The notes beneath the pieces are model-generated. The model was not told the DNA's origin. It saw nothing but the letters and a program-made list of their open reading frames with translations, and made no database searches. A stretch of DNA of 42,157 bases from Acidimicrobiaceae bacterium. Its GTDB lineage: Bacteria > Actinomycetota > Acidimicrobiia > Acidimicrobiales > RAAP-2. Made by a program: the position numbers and the translations under genes. How positions within the stretch are numbered: the first letter of the stretch is position 1; each line of letters opens with the position of its first letter. The DNA is taken from positions 10,517-52,673 of the forward strand of contig PLRX01000083.1 in NCBI GenBank assembly GCA_003164095.1, read 5' to 3'. Shown piece after piece: positions 26,572 through 34,405 of the stretch.

Positions 26572-29190
26572 CTACTCCTCGACGAGTGCGACGACGACGT
26601 CCAGCTCGTCGCCCGTCCTCGTCACGAGTTCGAGGACGCCGCCGGCATCGCGCAGGTCACCCTCCGCTGCGGCCAGGGCCCCGAGTCGAGCCGGTGTGTC
26701 GGTGACGGTCAGCGTGGCCACCCCGGCCCGCATCGACCGCTTGGCCGTGGTCTTGGCCCGGCGCACCAGGCCGAGCACGTCGGCGGACACCTCGAGCACG
26801 GCGTCGGTGGCCGGGTCGATCCCTGCGGCACCCGGTCCGAGCTCGTCGACGGTCGGCCAGGAGGCGGCGTGGATCGAGCCCGGACGCCACCACGACCAGA
26901 CCTCCTCGGTCACGAACGGCAGGGTCGGCGCCAGCAGTCGCAGCAGGACCGACAGTGCGGCGGCCAGGGCGGCACGTGCCGAGGTGGTGGCGGCGTCGGC
27001 CGGGTTGCCGTAGGCACGGGACTTGACCAGCTCGAGGTAGTCGTCGCAGAAGGCCCAGAAGAAGGCCTCGGTGCGTTCGAGCGCACGGGCGTAGTCATAG
27101 CCCTCGTAAGCGGCGGTGGACTCCTCGACGACCACGGCCAAGCGACCGAGCATGGCCCGGTCGATAGGGGCGGTCACGGCCTCGACGGGTGGGACCACGA
27201 GGACGCCGTCGTCACCGGTCAGCCGGCCGAGGGCGAAGCGCGAGGCGTTCAGCACCTTCATGGCGAGGCGCCGGCCCACCTTCATCTGGCCCTCGTCGAC
27301 CGCGGTGTCGGTGCCGGGCCGACCGCTGGCCGCCCAGTACCGCACGGCATCGGCACCGTGCTGCTCCAGCAACGGCAGGGGGGTGACCACGTTGCCCTTC
27401 GACTTGGACATCTTCTTGCGGTCCGGGTCGAGGACCCAGCCACTGACGGCGGCGTCGCTCCACGGCAGCACGCCGTGCTCGAGCTCGGCGCGCACCACCG
27501 TCGAGAAGAGCCAGGTCCGGATGATGTCGTGGGCCTGGGGACGCAGGTCCATCGGGAACACCCGCGAGAACAGGTCGGGGTCGTCCTCCCACCCGCCGGC
27601 GATCTGCGGCGTCAGCGACGACGTGGCCCAGGTGTCCATGACGTCCGGGTCGCCCACGAACCCGCCGGGCTCACCCCGCTGGTCCGCCGTGTACCCCTCG
27701 GGCACATCGGTCGACGGGTCGACGGGCAGCCGGTCCTCCGTGGGGAACACCGGCGCGTCGAAGTCCACCTCACCGTCGGCGTCGACCAGGTACCAGACCG
27801 GCAGGGGCACCCCGAAGAAGCGCTGGCGGCTGATGTTCCAGTCGCCGGTCAGTCCCTCGACCCAGGCCCGGTACCGGTGGGCCATGTAGCCGGGGTGCCA
27901 GTGCAGCTCCTCGCCCCGGGCCAGGAGTGCCTCGCGGTGGGGGAGCGTCTCGACGAACCACTGACGGGACGACACGATCTCGAGGGGCCGGTCACCCTTC
28001 TCGAAGAACTTGACCGGATGGGTGATCGGCCGGGGCTCGCCGAGCAGGTCGCCCGAGGTGGTCAGCAGCTCGATGATCCGGGCCTGGGCCTGCTTGACCG
28101 TGCGCCCGGCGAGCTCGGCGTAGGCGGCGTCGGCAGCCGCCGGGTCGTCGGACTCCCATCCCTCGGTGCCGAACGCCACCGGCAGCAGCCGGCCGTCACG
28201 GCCGACGACGGTGCGGGTGGGGAGGCCGAGTTCCCGCCACCACACGACGTCCGTGGTGTCGCCGAAGGTGCAGATCATGGCGATGCCGGACCCCTTCTCG
28301 GGGTCGGCCAGCTCGTGGGCGAGCACGGGCACCTGTACACCGAACAGCGGCGTGGTGACCGAGGTTCCGAACAGCGGTTGGTAGCGGGCGTCGTCGGGGT
28401 GGGCGACCAGGGCGACACAGGCCGGCAGCAGCTCCGGCCGGGTGGTCTCGATCTCCACTCCGCCCTCGGCGCCGACCCGGGGGAAGCGGAGGCGGTGGTA
28501 GGCGCCGGGGCGCTCCCGGTCTTCGAGCTCGGCCTGGCTCACCGCAGTGCGGAAGTCGACGTCCCACAGGGTGGGTGCGGTGCGCTGGACGACCTGGCCG
28601 CGCGCGGCCAGGCGGAGGAAGCCGCGCTGGGACACCCGACGGGCGCGCTCGCCGATGGTGGCATACGTGTGGGACCAGTCCACCGACAGGCCGAGGGTCC
28701 GCCACAGGTGTTCGAAGACCTGCTCGTCCTCGAGGGTCAGCTGGTGGCACAGGGCCACGAAGTTGGGGCGGGAGATCGCGACCGGGTCCTTCGGCGGATC
28801 GGCCGGCGGCACGTAGTCGGGGTCGTAGGGGAGCGAGGGATCGCAGCGGACACCGAAGTAGTTCTGCACCCGACGCTCGGTGGGCAGGCCGTTGTCGTCC
28901 CACCCCATGGGGTAGAAGACCTGCCGGCCGCGCATGCGTTGGAAGCGGGCGACGGTGTCGGTGTGCGTGTACGAGAACACGTGACCGATGTGGAGCGATC
29001 CCGAGACCGTTGGCGGTGGCGTGTCTATCGAGAAGACCTGGTCGCGGGTGGCGGTGCGGTCGAACGCATAGATGCCCTCGGCCTCCCATCGGGCCGACCA
29101 GGCGGCCTCCAGGCCCTCGAGGCCGGGCTTGTCGGGGATGCCGCGCCCGGTTGGCGGGGCGTGGGATGGTCCGTTCGTCTGCTCCGGCAT
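26572..29190 (-). CDS. valS: Valyl-tRNA synthetase
   Basis: 872 residues. HIGH motif is SGSLHIGHVF near residue 60; KMSKS is KKMSKSKGN. PMGWDDNGLPTERRVQNYFGV is typical of ValRS, in particular the shorter archaeal/type-2-like form. The editing CP1 region includes ETTRPELLPACVALVAHPDD and DVMDTWATSSL. It lacks a long C-terminal coiled coil, ending in VVVALVEE. It charges tRNA-Val in the cytoplasm. ATG 29190 follows MPEQTNGPSH. The start is 21 bases from the divergent cysS start. Confidence 0.95.
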   Translation of the reverse strand: MPEQTNGPSHAPPTGRGIPDKPGLEGLEAAWSARWEAEGIYAFDRTATRDQVFSIDTPPPTVSGSLHIGHVFSYTHTDTVARFQRMRGRQVFYPMGWDDNGLPTERRVQNYFGVRCDPSLPYDPDYVPPADPPKDPVAISRPNFVALCHQLTLEDEQVFEHLWRTLGLSVDWSHTYATIGERARRVSQRGFLRLAARGQVVQRTAPTLWDVDFRTAVSQAELEDRERPGAYHRLRFPRVGAEGGVEIETTRPELLPACVALVAHPDDARYQPLFGTSVTTPLFGVQVPVLAHELADPEKGSGIAMICTFGDTTDVVWWRELGLPTRTVVGRDGRLLPVAFGTEGWESDDPAAADAAYAELAGRTVKQAQARIIELLTTSGDLLGEPRPITHPVKFFEKGDRPLEIVSSRQWFVETLPHREALLARGEELHWHPGYMAHRYRAWVEGLTGDWNISRQRFFGVPLPVWYLVDADGEVDFDAPVFPTEDRLPVDPSTDVPEGYTADQRGEPGGFVGDPDVMDTWATSSLTPQIAGGWEDDPDLFSRVFPMDLRPQAHDIIRTWLFSTVVRAELEHGVLPWSDAAVSGWVLDPDRKKMSKSKGNVVTPLPLLEQHGADAVRYWAASGRPGTDTAVDEGQMKVGRRLAMKVLNASRFALGRLTGDDGVLVVPPVEAVTAPIDRAMLGRLAVVVEESTAAYEGYDYARALERTEAFFWAFCDDYLELVKSRAYGNPADAATTSARAALAAALSVLLRLLAPTLPFVTEEVWSWWRPGSIHAASWPTVDELGPGAAGIDPATDAVLEVSADVLGLVRRAKTTAKRSMRAGVATLTVTDTPARLGALAAAEGDLRDAGGVLELVTRTGDELDVVVALVEE

Positions 29191-29198
29191 GATCGGGT

Positions 29199-29204
29199 TA
29201 CCGT
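29199..29204 (+). promoter_or_regulatory. -10 element (TACCGT) of the cysS leaderless promoter
   Basis: GGTTACCGT, 7 bases, GTG 29212. It shares five bases with the valS -10 on the opposite strand. Confidence 0.5.
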
Positions 29205-29205
29205 A
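29200..29205 (-). promoter_or_regulatory. -10 element (TACGGT) of the valS promoter
   Basis: GGGTACGGT on the minus strand, 9 bases before the ATG at 29190, giving a leader of about 2-3 bases. Confidence 0.4.
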
Positions 29206-29211
29206 CCCTGC

Positions 29212-30606
29212 GTGCTCACGCTCCACGACACGGCCACCGGCCAGGTGGTCCCCCTCCGACCCCGCCAGGCGGGGAAGATCGGCCTCTACGTGTGCGGCCC
29301 GACGGTCGACGGGGTGCCCCACCTCGGACACGGCCGGTTCTCGCTGGTGTTCGACGTGCTGCGCCGGTACCTCCTGTTCAGCGGCCTCGAGGTGACGTAT
29401 GTCTCCAACATCACCGACATCGAGGACAAGATCATCGAGCGGGCGGCCGACCGCGGCGTGCCGATCGAGGAATTCACCGCCTCCAACGAGGCACTGTGGT
29501 GGGAGATCATGGACGCCCTCGGCGTTCTGCGACCGGACGAGACGCCCCACGCCACCGCGTACGTCGATCGCATGGTCGACCTGATCCGTGACCTGGTGGA
29601 GCGGGGCGTGGCCTACGAGACAGCCACCGGTGTCTACCTGTCCGTGCTGGACGTGCCTGGCTACGGCCTGCTGGCCCGTCAGCCGCTCGACTCGCTACGG
29701 GCGGGGGCCCGCATCGAGGCCGACGAGGAGAAGCGGTCGCCGCTCGACTTCGTGCTGTGGAAGAAGGCCAAGCCGGGCGAGCCCAGCTGGGACGCGCCGT
29801 GGGGCGCGGGCAGGCCCGGCTGGCACACCGAGTGCGTGGTGATGGCCCTCGACCTACTCGGCGAGGGCTTCGAGCTGCACGGTGGCGGCCAGGACCTGAT
29901 ATTCCCGCACCACGAGAACGAGCGGGCCCAGGCCGTGGCCGACGGCAAGGAATTCGCCCGCCACTGGATGCACAACGGCTGGGTGACCGTCGGCGGCGAA
30001 AAGATGTCCAAGTCCCTCGGCAACTTCACCTCGTTGGCCGACCTCCTCGAGCGCTCCGACGCACGCGCCTACCGGGTGCTGGTCCTTCGATCCCACTACC
30101 GATCCCCCATCGAGGTGACCCCGGACACGATCGCCCAGGCCGAGGCCGGACTCGCCCGCCTCGACGAGCTGGCACGCCGCTTCGACCTATCGGACCTCCT
30201 GGCCGACGGTCCCCTGACCGGGCCCTCCTCGCAGGACGGCGAGCTCGACAGTGACGCCGTCGCCGCCTTCGTGGCGGCCATGGACAGCGACCTCGACACC
30301 CCCGGGGCGCTGGCCACCGTGTTCGACCTCGCCCGCCGCGCCAACGCCGCGGCCGACGCCGGCGACGACGACGGAGCGGCTCGTGCTGCGCGGACGGCCG
30401 CCTTACTGGCCGGGGCGCTCGGCCTCCGACTGGGGGCAGACGGTGCCGCCGAGGTGGACGACGCGGCAGCCGGACTCGTTGCGGCCCGGGACGATGCGCG
30501 GGCGTCGAAGGACTGGGCCAGGGCCGATGCGCTGCGCGACGAGCTCGAGGCCGCGGGATGGCTCGTCGAGGACAGTGCGGAGGGCACCCGCATCCGCCGC
30601 CGGTGA
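29212..30606 (+). CDS. cysS: Cysteinyl-tRNA synthetase
   Basis: 464 residues from GTG 29212. LYVCGPTVDGVPHLGHGR contains the zinc ligand Cys28 and the HIGH motif as HLGH. HTECVVMAL and FPHHENERAQ supply the other zinc ligands (Cys, His, Glu), and KMSKSLGN is intact. VSNITDIEDKI is typical of CysRS rather than the mycothiol ligase MshC (which has a different segment after YVCG). A C-terminal DALR-type domain ends in ARADALRDELEAAGWLVED. Divergent from valS. Confidence 0.96.
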   Translation: MLTLHDTATGQVVPLRPRQAGKIGLYVCGPTVDGVPHLGHGRFSLVFDVLRRYLLFSGLEVTYVSNITDIEDKIIERAADRGVPIEEFTASNEALWWEIMDALGVLRPDETPHATAYVDRMVDLIRDLVERGVAYETATGVYLSVLDVPGYGLLARQPLDSLRAGARIEADEEKRSPLDFVLWKKAKPGEPSWDAPWGAGRPGWHTECVVMALDLLGEGFELHGGGQDLIFPHHENERAQAVADGKEFARHWMHNGWVTVGGEKMSKSLGNFTSLADLLERSDARAYRVLVLRSHYRSPIEVTPDTIAQAEAGLARLDELARRFDLSDLLADGPLTGPSSQDGELDSDAVAAFVAAMDSDLDTPGALATVFDLARRANAAADAGDDDGAARAARTAALLAGALGLRLGADGAAEVDDAAAGLVAARDDARASKDWARADALRDELEAAGWLVEDSAEGTRIRRR

Positions 30607-30626
30607 CGGCCCGACCCCGGGGGCGA

Positions 30627-30641
30627 CCACGGCCGCCGTGG
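30627..30641 (+). terminator. Candidate hairpin after cysS
   Basis: CCACGGC and GCCGTGG, a perfect 7-base stem around a single C, 20 bases after the cysS stop. No T-run, as usual in high-GC actinobacteria. Confidence 0.35.
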
Positions 30642-30721
30642 CCGACTGGACCGGTCGTGAACGCCGTGTGAACACACACGTTTCCGGCCGTTTGGCGGGT
30701 GGTCCGGCGAATCGGGACTGC

Positions 30722-30727
30722 TAGCGT
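30722..30727 (+). promoter_or_regulatory. Candidate -10 (TAGCGT) of the cold-shock gene
   Basis: TAGCGT predicts a start near 30734 and a leader of about 110 bases, fitting cold-shock mRNAs. A GTGTG/CACAC inverted repeat lies further upstream at 30666-30677. Confidence 0.35.
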
Positions 30728-30845
30728 TTTGGCTGTCGGAGAGTCCCCGTCGGTGGGTGGACGTCGGCCCACCCCGCGGGTGGTCGGCCCCGATACCGGT
30801 GGTGCTCTGCGAGCACGCGCAGGTGAAGGAAAGGGGAACGCCGCC

Positions 30846-31055
30846 GTGGCTTCCGGAACAGTCAAGTGGTTCAACGCCGAGAAGGGCTTCGGCTTCATCT
30901 CCCAGCCCGACGGTGGTGCCGACGTGTTCGTGCACCACACCGCCATCCAGATGAACGGATTCCGCTCCCTCGAGGAGGGCCAGGCCGTCGAGTTCGACCT
31001 GCAGGAGGGCCCGAAGGGCCTCCAGGCCGTCGACGTGCGTCCCGTCCAGGTGTAG
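30846..31055 (+). CDS. Cold-shock protein (CspA family)
   Basis: 69 residues, full length for the family. [18 protein letters not shown] is the RNP1 region and [10 protein letters not shown] the RNP2 region of the OB fold; it binds single-stranded nucleic acid and acts as an RNA chaperone. GTG 30846 is chosen because the protein then begins MASGTVKWF, as is usual; GGAAAGGGG lies 8-9 bases upstream. Monocistronic. Confidence 0.95.
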   Translation: MASGTVKWFNAEKGFGFISQPDGGADVFVHHTAIQMNGFRSLEEGQAVEFDLQEGPKGLQAVDVRPVQV

Positions 31056-31340
31056 CCCGCCTCCCCTCACCGGGCCCGGGGGTCGCCGGGCGTCTTCGAG
31101 CACTCCTACCGCGTCAGCCCGATGCGGAGGTCCCCCGTCTCGCGTCCCGACCCTCGTCGGGCACCGGGTGAACCTCGTCGGCCGCCCCGGGGAGGGGGTG
31201 GTTGCCGCTGGCATCCCACCGTGGTTACTATTGAGTAACTACTAACGGCCCACCGGCGACGGTGCGCGTGCGGCCACGGCGCCGACACCGGTCGACCCCA
31301 GTGCATGAGGGGCCCCCGGGCCAGAACGGAGCAGTGCACC
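31056..31340. other. Intergenic region before the acyl-CoA dehydrogenase (285 bases)
   Basis: The first part holds GC-rich CCGGGCCCGGG sequence that may act in termination. The last 120 bases contain the operator-like palindrome at 31224-31239 and an AT-rich stretch (TACTATTGAGTAACTACTAA) likely to be the promoter. No coding frame is convincing. Confidence 0.5.
31224..31239. promoter_or_regulatory. Perfect 16-base palindrome upstream of the acyl-CoA dehydrogenase
   Basis: GTTACT-ATTG-AGTAAC: 6-base arms, 4-base spacer, in an otherwise GC-rich background. It is typical of a TetR-type operator. The regulator is not identified; either TetR gene in the window or another could bind it. Confidence 0.5.
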
Positions 31341-32555
31341 ATGTCTGAATTCTCCCTCGACCTCGACGAGGACCAGATCCAACTCCAGAAGTGGCTCCAC
31401 GACTTCGCCGAGAACGTGATCCGACCCGCCGCCCACGAGTGGGACGAGCGTGAGGAGACCCCGTGGCCGATCATCCAGGAGGCCGCCAACATCGGCCTGT
31501 ACTCCTTCGACTTCGTGGCCAACGCCTTCATGGACAAGAGCGGCCTGCTCATGCCCATCGCCGCGGAGGAACTGGCCTGGGGTGACGCCGGTATCGCCCT
31601 GGCCATCCTCGGCAGCACGCTCGGCCTCGCCGGCATCGCCGGCAACGGCACCCCCGAGCAGCTCATGGAGTGGGGCCCGCAGTGCTTCGGTACTCCCGAG
31701 AAGCCCCAGCTGGCCGCCTTCGCCGTGTCCGAGCCGGACGCCGGGTCCGACGTCTCGTCGCTCCGCACCAAGGCCGTCTACGACGAGGCCAAGGACGAGT
31801 GGGTGCTGAACGGCACCAAGACGTGGATCACGAACGGCGGGATCGCCGACATCCACGTGGTCGTCGCCTCGGTCGACTCCACCCTCGGGTCCCGTGGTCA
31901 GGCCAGCTTCATCGTGCCCCCCGGCACCCCTGGCATCTCCCAGGGTCAGAAGTTCCAGAAGATGGGCATTCGGGCCTCCCATACCGCCGAGGTCGTCCTC
32001 GAGGACTGCCGTGTCCCGGGCCACTGCCTGCTCGGCGGCAAGGACAAGCTCGACGAGAAGATCGCCCGGGCGAAGGAGGGCAAGCGGAGTGGCGGCCAGG
32101 CTGCCATGAAGACCTTCGAGGGCTCCCGTCCGACGGTCGGCGCCCAGGCCCTCGGCATCGCCCGCGCCGCCTTCGAGTACTCGCTCGAGTACGCCAAGGA
32201 GCGCAAGGCCTTCGGTCGGGCCATCATCGAGAACCAGGCGATCGCCTTCAAGCTCGCCGACATGAAGACCCGGATCGACGCTTCCCGCCTGCTGGTGTGG
32301 CGGGCCTCGTGGATGGGTGCCAACGGCAAGGAGTTCACGTCGGGCGAGGGCTCGATGTCGAAGCTCTACGCCGGCGAGACCGCCGTGTACGTGACCGAGG
32401 AGGCCATCCAGATCCTTGGCGGCTACGGCTATGTGCGCGACTACCCGGTGGAGCGGTGGCACCGTGACTCGAAGATCTTCACCATTTTTGAGGGCACCAG
32501 CGAGATTCAGCGACTCATCATCAGCCGGGCCATCTCGGGCGTCCACATCAAGTAG
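31341..32555 (+). CDS. Acyl-CoA dehydrogenase
   Basis: 404 residues. FAVSEPDAGSDVSSLRTKA and TWITNGG are the FAD-binding blocks. ALGIARAAFEYSLEYAKERKAFGR and QILGGYGYVRDYPVERWHRD are C-terminal blocks, and FTIFEGTSEIQRL carries the catalytic-base glutamate position of medium/short-chain enzymes. It performs flavin-dependent alpha,beta-dehydrogenation of an acyl-CoA, in fatty-acid or branched-chain amino-acid breakdown; the chain length cannot be told. An insertion RAKEGKRSGGQAAMKTFEG lies mid-protein. ATG 31341; weak GGAG upstream. Downstream is a strong hairpin. Confidence 0.93.
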   Translation: MSEFSLDLDEDQIQLQKWLHDFAENVIRPAAHEWDEREETPWPIIQEAANIGLYSFDFVANAFMDKSGLLMPIAAEELAWGDAGIALAILGSTLGLAGIAGNGTPEQLMEWGPQCFGTPEKPQLAAFAVSEPDAGSDVSSLRTKAVYDEAKDEWVLNGTKTWITNGGIADIHVVVASVDSTLGSRGQASFIVPPGTPGISQGQKFQKMGIRASHTAEVVLEDCRVPGHCLLGGKDKLDEKIARAKEGKRSGGQAAMKTFEGSRPTVGAQALGIARAAFEYSLEYAKERKAFGRAIIENQAIAFKLADMKTRIDASRLLVWRASWMGANGKEFTSGEGSMSKLYAGETAVYVTEEAIQILGGYGYVRDYPVERWHRDSKIFTIFEGTSEIQRLIISRAISGVHIK

Positions 32556-32879
32556 TCGACGGGCCACCACCGTGGCCTCACGGGCCCCCGCCACCCGATC
32601 CAGGGGCGGGGGCCCCGTCGCGTCCGGGCCGCTGAGTGGTCGCCGGCGACGTCATCGAGGATTGGCTGGTCGTTGCCACTTGGCCCGACCGGGAGAGGGC
32701 GGGGTTCTGCGGGCGTGCGAGTTGAGTGCCGACGGAGGAAGCGACGGCATCGCACCCGAGCCTCCGGATCTGCACGGGGGCCTTTGGTCCGACTGGCGCG
32801 ACGTGATCCCGGTCGCAAGGGGGCGACCCTGGCCCTGCGCACCCCGTCGGTGTCGGCCGAACAACAGTGATCCGCTGGA
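32556..32879. other. Intergenic region (324 bases) with no supported gene
   Basis: After the terminator at 32580-32618 there is no gene I can support. Short open frames on both strands have low-complexity Arg/Pro/Ser composition, as expected by chance. Base composition falls towards the right, where the small accessory genes begin. Confidence 0.5.
32580..32618 (+). terminator. Strong GC hairpin after the acyl-CoA dehydrogenase
   Basis: ACGGGCCCCCGCC (32580-32592) pairs with GGCGGGGGCCCCGT (32605-32618) with one bulged base and a 12-base loop. It starts 25 bases after the stop. There is no T-run. Confidence 0.65.
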
Positions 32880-33134
32880 GTGCAAACTGGCTTCGTGACG
32901 AAGATTCCGTTTCCCGACTCGTGGTTCGATCGTCACGAACCTGCGTTCGAACTGCCCTACGTCGGGATGAGTCGGCAGGAAGCCCGATCCGCTGCAAGCT
33001 CAGACGGAGTAGCTGAAATTCGGGTCATGGAAATTCCGCTGCGGTCGAACACTGCGTTCACGGCCGACCTGCGACCTCACCGGCTCAATCTACTGGTCGT
33101 TGAGGGACGGGTGGTTCGGGCCGCCTTCTTCTAG
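32880..33134 (+). CDS. Small protein resembling I78-type peptidase inhibitors
   Basis: 84 residues from GTG 32880 (79 from GTG 32895, which gives MTKIPFPDSWF). The run YVGMSRQEARSAAS, then the spaced TADLRPHRLNLLV and GRVVRA, follows the pattern of I78/potato-inhibitor-like small proteins, in which a G-x-S-x-x-E-A helix precedes a D-x-R-P-x-R-L-N beta hairpin. No signal peptide, so an external protease target is unlikely without another export route. Lower GC than neighbours. Family assignment is tentative. Confidence 0.45.
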   Translation: MQTGFVTKIPFPDSWFDRHEPAFELPYVGMSRQEARSAASSDGVAEIRVMEIPLRSNTAFTADLRPHRLNLLVVEGRVVRAAFF

Positions 33135-33212
33135 CGGGGTCCGGCGTCCCCGTCGAGGCTCCAGATCGCCGGTCGTGCGCGTCGTACCTCCGACAGGTGT
33201 ACTCCAGTGTTC

Positions 33213-33225
33213 CTACTTCAAGTAG
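33213..33225. promoter_or_regulatory. Autoregulatory operator-like palindrome of the mazEF-type operon
   Basis: CTACTT-C-AAGTAG, perfect 6-base arms. It overlaps the -10 element TAGTAT, so a bound antitoxin would block transcription. Confidence 0.5.
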
Positions 33226-33228
33226 TAT
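33223..33228 (+). promoter_or_regulatory. -10 element (TAGTAT) of the mazEF-type leaderless promoter
   Basis: TAGTAT, 6 bases, ATG 33235. Confidence 0.5.
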
Positions 33229-33234
33229 AGAAGT

Positions 33235-33453
33235 ATGAAGGTCAGTGTCAGCCTGCCGGACGAGGACGTGGAGTTCCTCGATGCGTACGCCAGCTCGAAG
33301 GGATTCGGATCCCGCTCGGCCGTGGTCCACAAAGCGGTGCGGCTATTGCGCGCCTCCGGGCTGGGGGGTGCCTACGAGGACGCCTGGCAGGATTGGGCGA
33401 CGGAGGGCCACGAAGCCGCGTGGGATGTCACCGTCGACGACGGTCTCGCCTGA
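33235..33453 (+). CDS. Ribbon-helix-helix antitoxin (MazE-type)
   Basis: 72 residues. MKVSVSLPDEDVEFLDAYAS then SRSAVVHKAVRLL is a ribbon-helix-helix DNA-binding fold (beta strand, then helices) seen in MazE/VapB-type antitoxins of actinobacteria. The acidic, Trp-containing C-terminus (AYEDAWQDWATEG) is the likely toxin-binding tail. Leaderless start (TAGTAT-N6-ATG). The stop overlaps the toxin start as TGATG. Probably represses its own operon through the palindrome at 33213-33225. Confidence 0.8.
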   Translation: MKVSVSLPDEDVEFLDAYASSKGFGSRSAVVHKAVRLLRASGLGGAYEDAWQDWATEGHEAAWDVTVDDGLA

Positions 33454-33800
33454 TGCGCCGTGGTGAGGTCCGACTGGTCGACCTCGATCCCGCGCGGGGT
33501 TCGGAGGCAGACAAGCGTCGGCCGGCAGTGATCGTCAGCAACGATGGAGCGAACACCACCGCCGAGCGCCTCGGACGGGGAGTCCTCACCGTTGTGCCGG
33601 TGACGTCGAGGACGGAGCGCGTCTATCCCTTCCAGGTCCTGTTGCCCGCACAGGAGACCGGCCTCCGACTCGACTCCAAGGCCCAGGCTGAGCAGGTCCG
33701 TGCGGTCGCCGTCGATCGCATCGGGGCTCAGGTCGGGTCGTTGCCACCCGACCTGCTTGCCGCCCTCGATGAGGCCCTGCGCCTCCATCTCGCCCTGTAA
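33453..33800 (+). CDS. MazF-type endoribonuclease toxin
   Basis: 115 residues. MRRGEVRLVDLDPARGSEADKRRPAVIVSND is the MazF/PemK signature (shown here: RGEV, then the KRRPAVIVS block), followed by LTVVPVTSRTERVYPFQV and DSKAQAEQVRAVAVDRIG. These enzymes cut mRNA at short motifs when the antitoxin is lost. Length and motifs look intact. Overlaps the antitoxin stop. Convergent with the orphan gene at 33896. Confidence 0.88.
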   Translation: MRRGEVRLVDLDPARGSEADKRRPAVIVSNDGANTTAERLGRGVLTVVPVTSRTERVYPFQVLLPAQETGLRLDSKAQAEQVRAVAVDRIGAQVGSLPPDLLAALDEALRLHLAL

Positions 33801-33895
33801 CCGGCGGAGCTGGCTGAGCCGCTGCGCGGAAGTAGGTCGGGGAGCCTCGATGCCATTGCGTCGACTTCTCGCATGAGTTGGGACGGCGGCACCCG

Positions 33896-34252
33896 TCAAG
33901 CGCGTTCCGCCGTTCCCTCGCGCTCGGCCCAGAACTCTGAGTCGTCGCCCAGGTGAACGTAGACGTGGCCCCGCAGCGAGCCGTCGCCTTGGAGAGTCGC
34001 GTTGCCTCGACCACAGGCGTGATCGCACTCGTCGTATCCCTCCCAGCTGAACTCCACGCCCGGGCCCATGGCCGTCTGCACGGGTCGACAATCCATCCAG
34101 CCCTCGACGGCGATGAATCTGAAACTGCCGGTGCCGTCGTGGCTGAATTCGAAGAAGCCCGGACCCAGCAGTTCGATCGAGTCTCGGTCCCAGAGATCCA
34201 TCTCGAGGATTCGCCACCTGCCGACCAGATTCACCGCGCTCCTCTCGGTCAT
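33896..34252 (-). CDS. Conserved hypothetical protein
   Basis: 118 residues, soluble. GRWRILEMDLWDRDSIELLGPGFFEF, in pieces, plus the central GWMDCRPV and VEFSWEGYDECDHACGRG, resembles a widespread bacterial protein family of unknown function with this W-x-I-x-E-M-x-x-W start. Three cysteines (DCRP, DECDHAC) could matter for a fold or metal but this is not established. ATG 34252; no ribosome site or TAnnnT element is clear. Confidence 0.65.
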   Translation of the reverse strand: MTERSAVNLVGRWRILEMDLWDRDSIELLGPGFFEFSHDGTGSFRFIAVEGWMDCRPVQTAMGPGVEFSWEGYDECDHACGRGNATLQGDGSLRGHVYVHLGDDSEFWAEREGTAERA

Positions 34253-34390
34253 GAGATGAGATCATGCTCGACCGATGTGGTCCGTGACGCGCCGCCGCCG
34301 TACGACCCGGGGGCGGGGGTCCCGTCGCGTCGGCACCGTGGCGCCCGGAGGCGGGAAACTGCGAATCCCCTTCCCGACGGACTGCACCGG

Positions 34391-34396
34391 TACCGT
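34391..34396 (+). promoter_or_regulatory. -10 element (TACCGT) of the membrane-protein gene
   Basis: GGTACCGT, 9 bases before ATG 34406, giving a leader of about 2-3 bases. Confidence 0.4.
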
Positions 34397-34405
34397 ATCG
34401 ATCTG

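Noticed and set aside
32640-32936. Minus-strand open frames in the gap after the acyl-CoA dehydrogenase
   Set aside because: Composition is Arg/Pro/Ser-rich with no ribosome site, and they overlap the better-supported small gene at 32880.
32925-32965. GTTCGA repeats that could suggest a tRNA T-arm
   Set aside because: No acceptor or anticodon stem can be built around them, and the stretch is coding.
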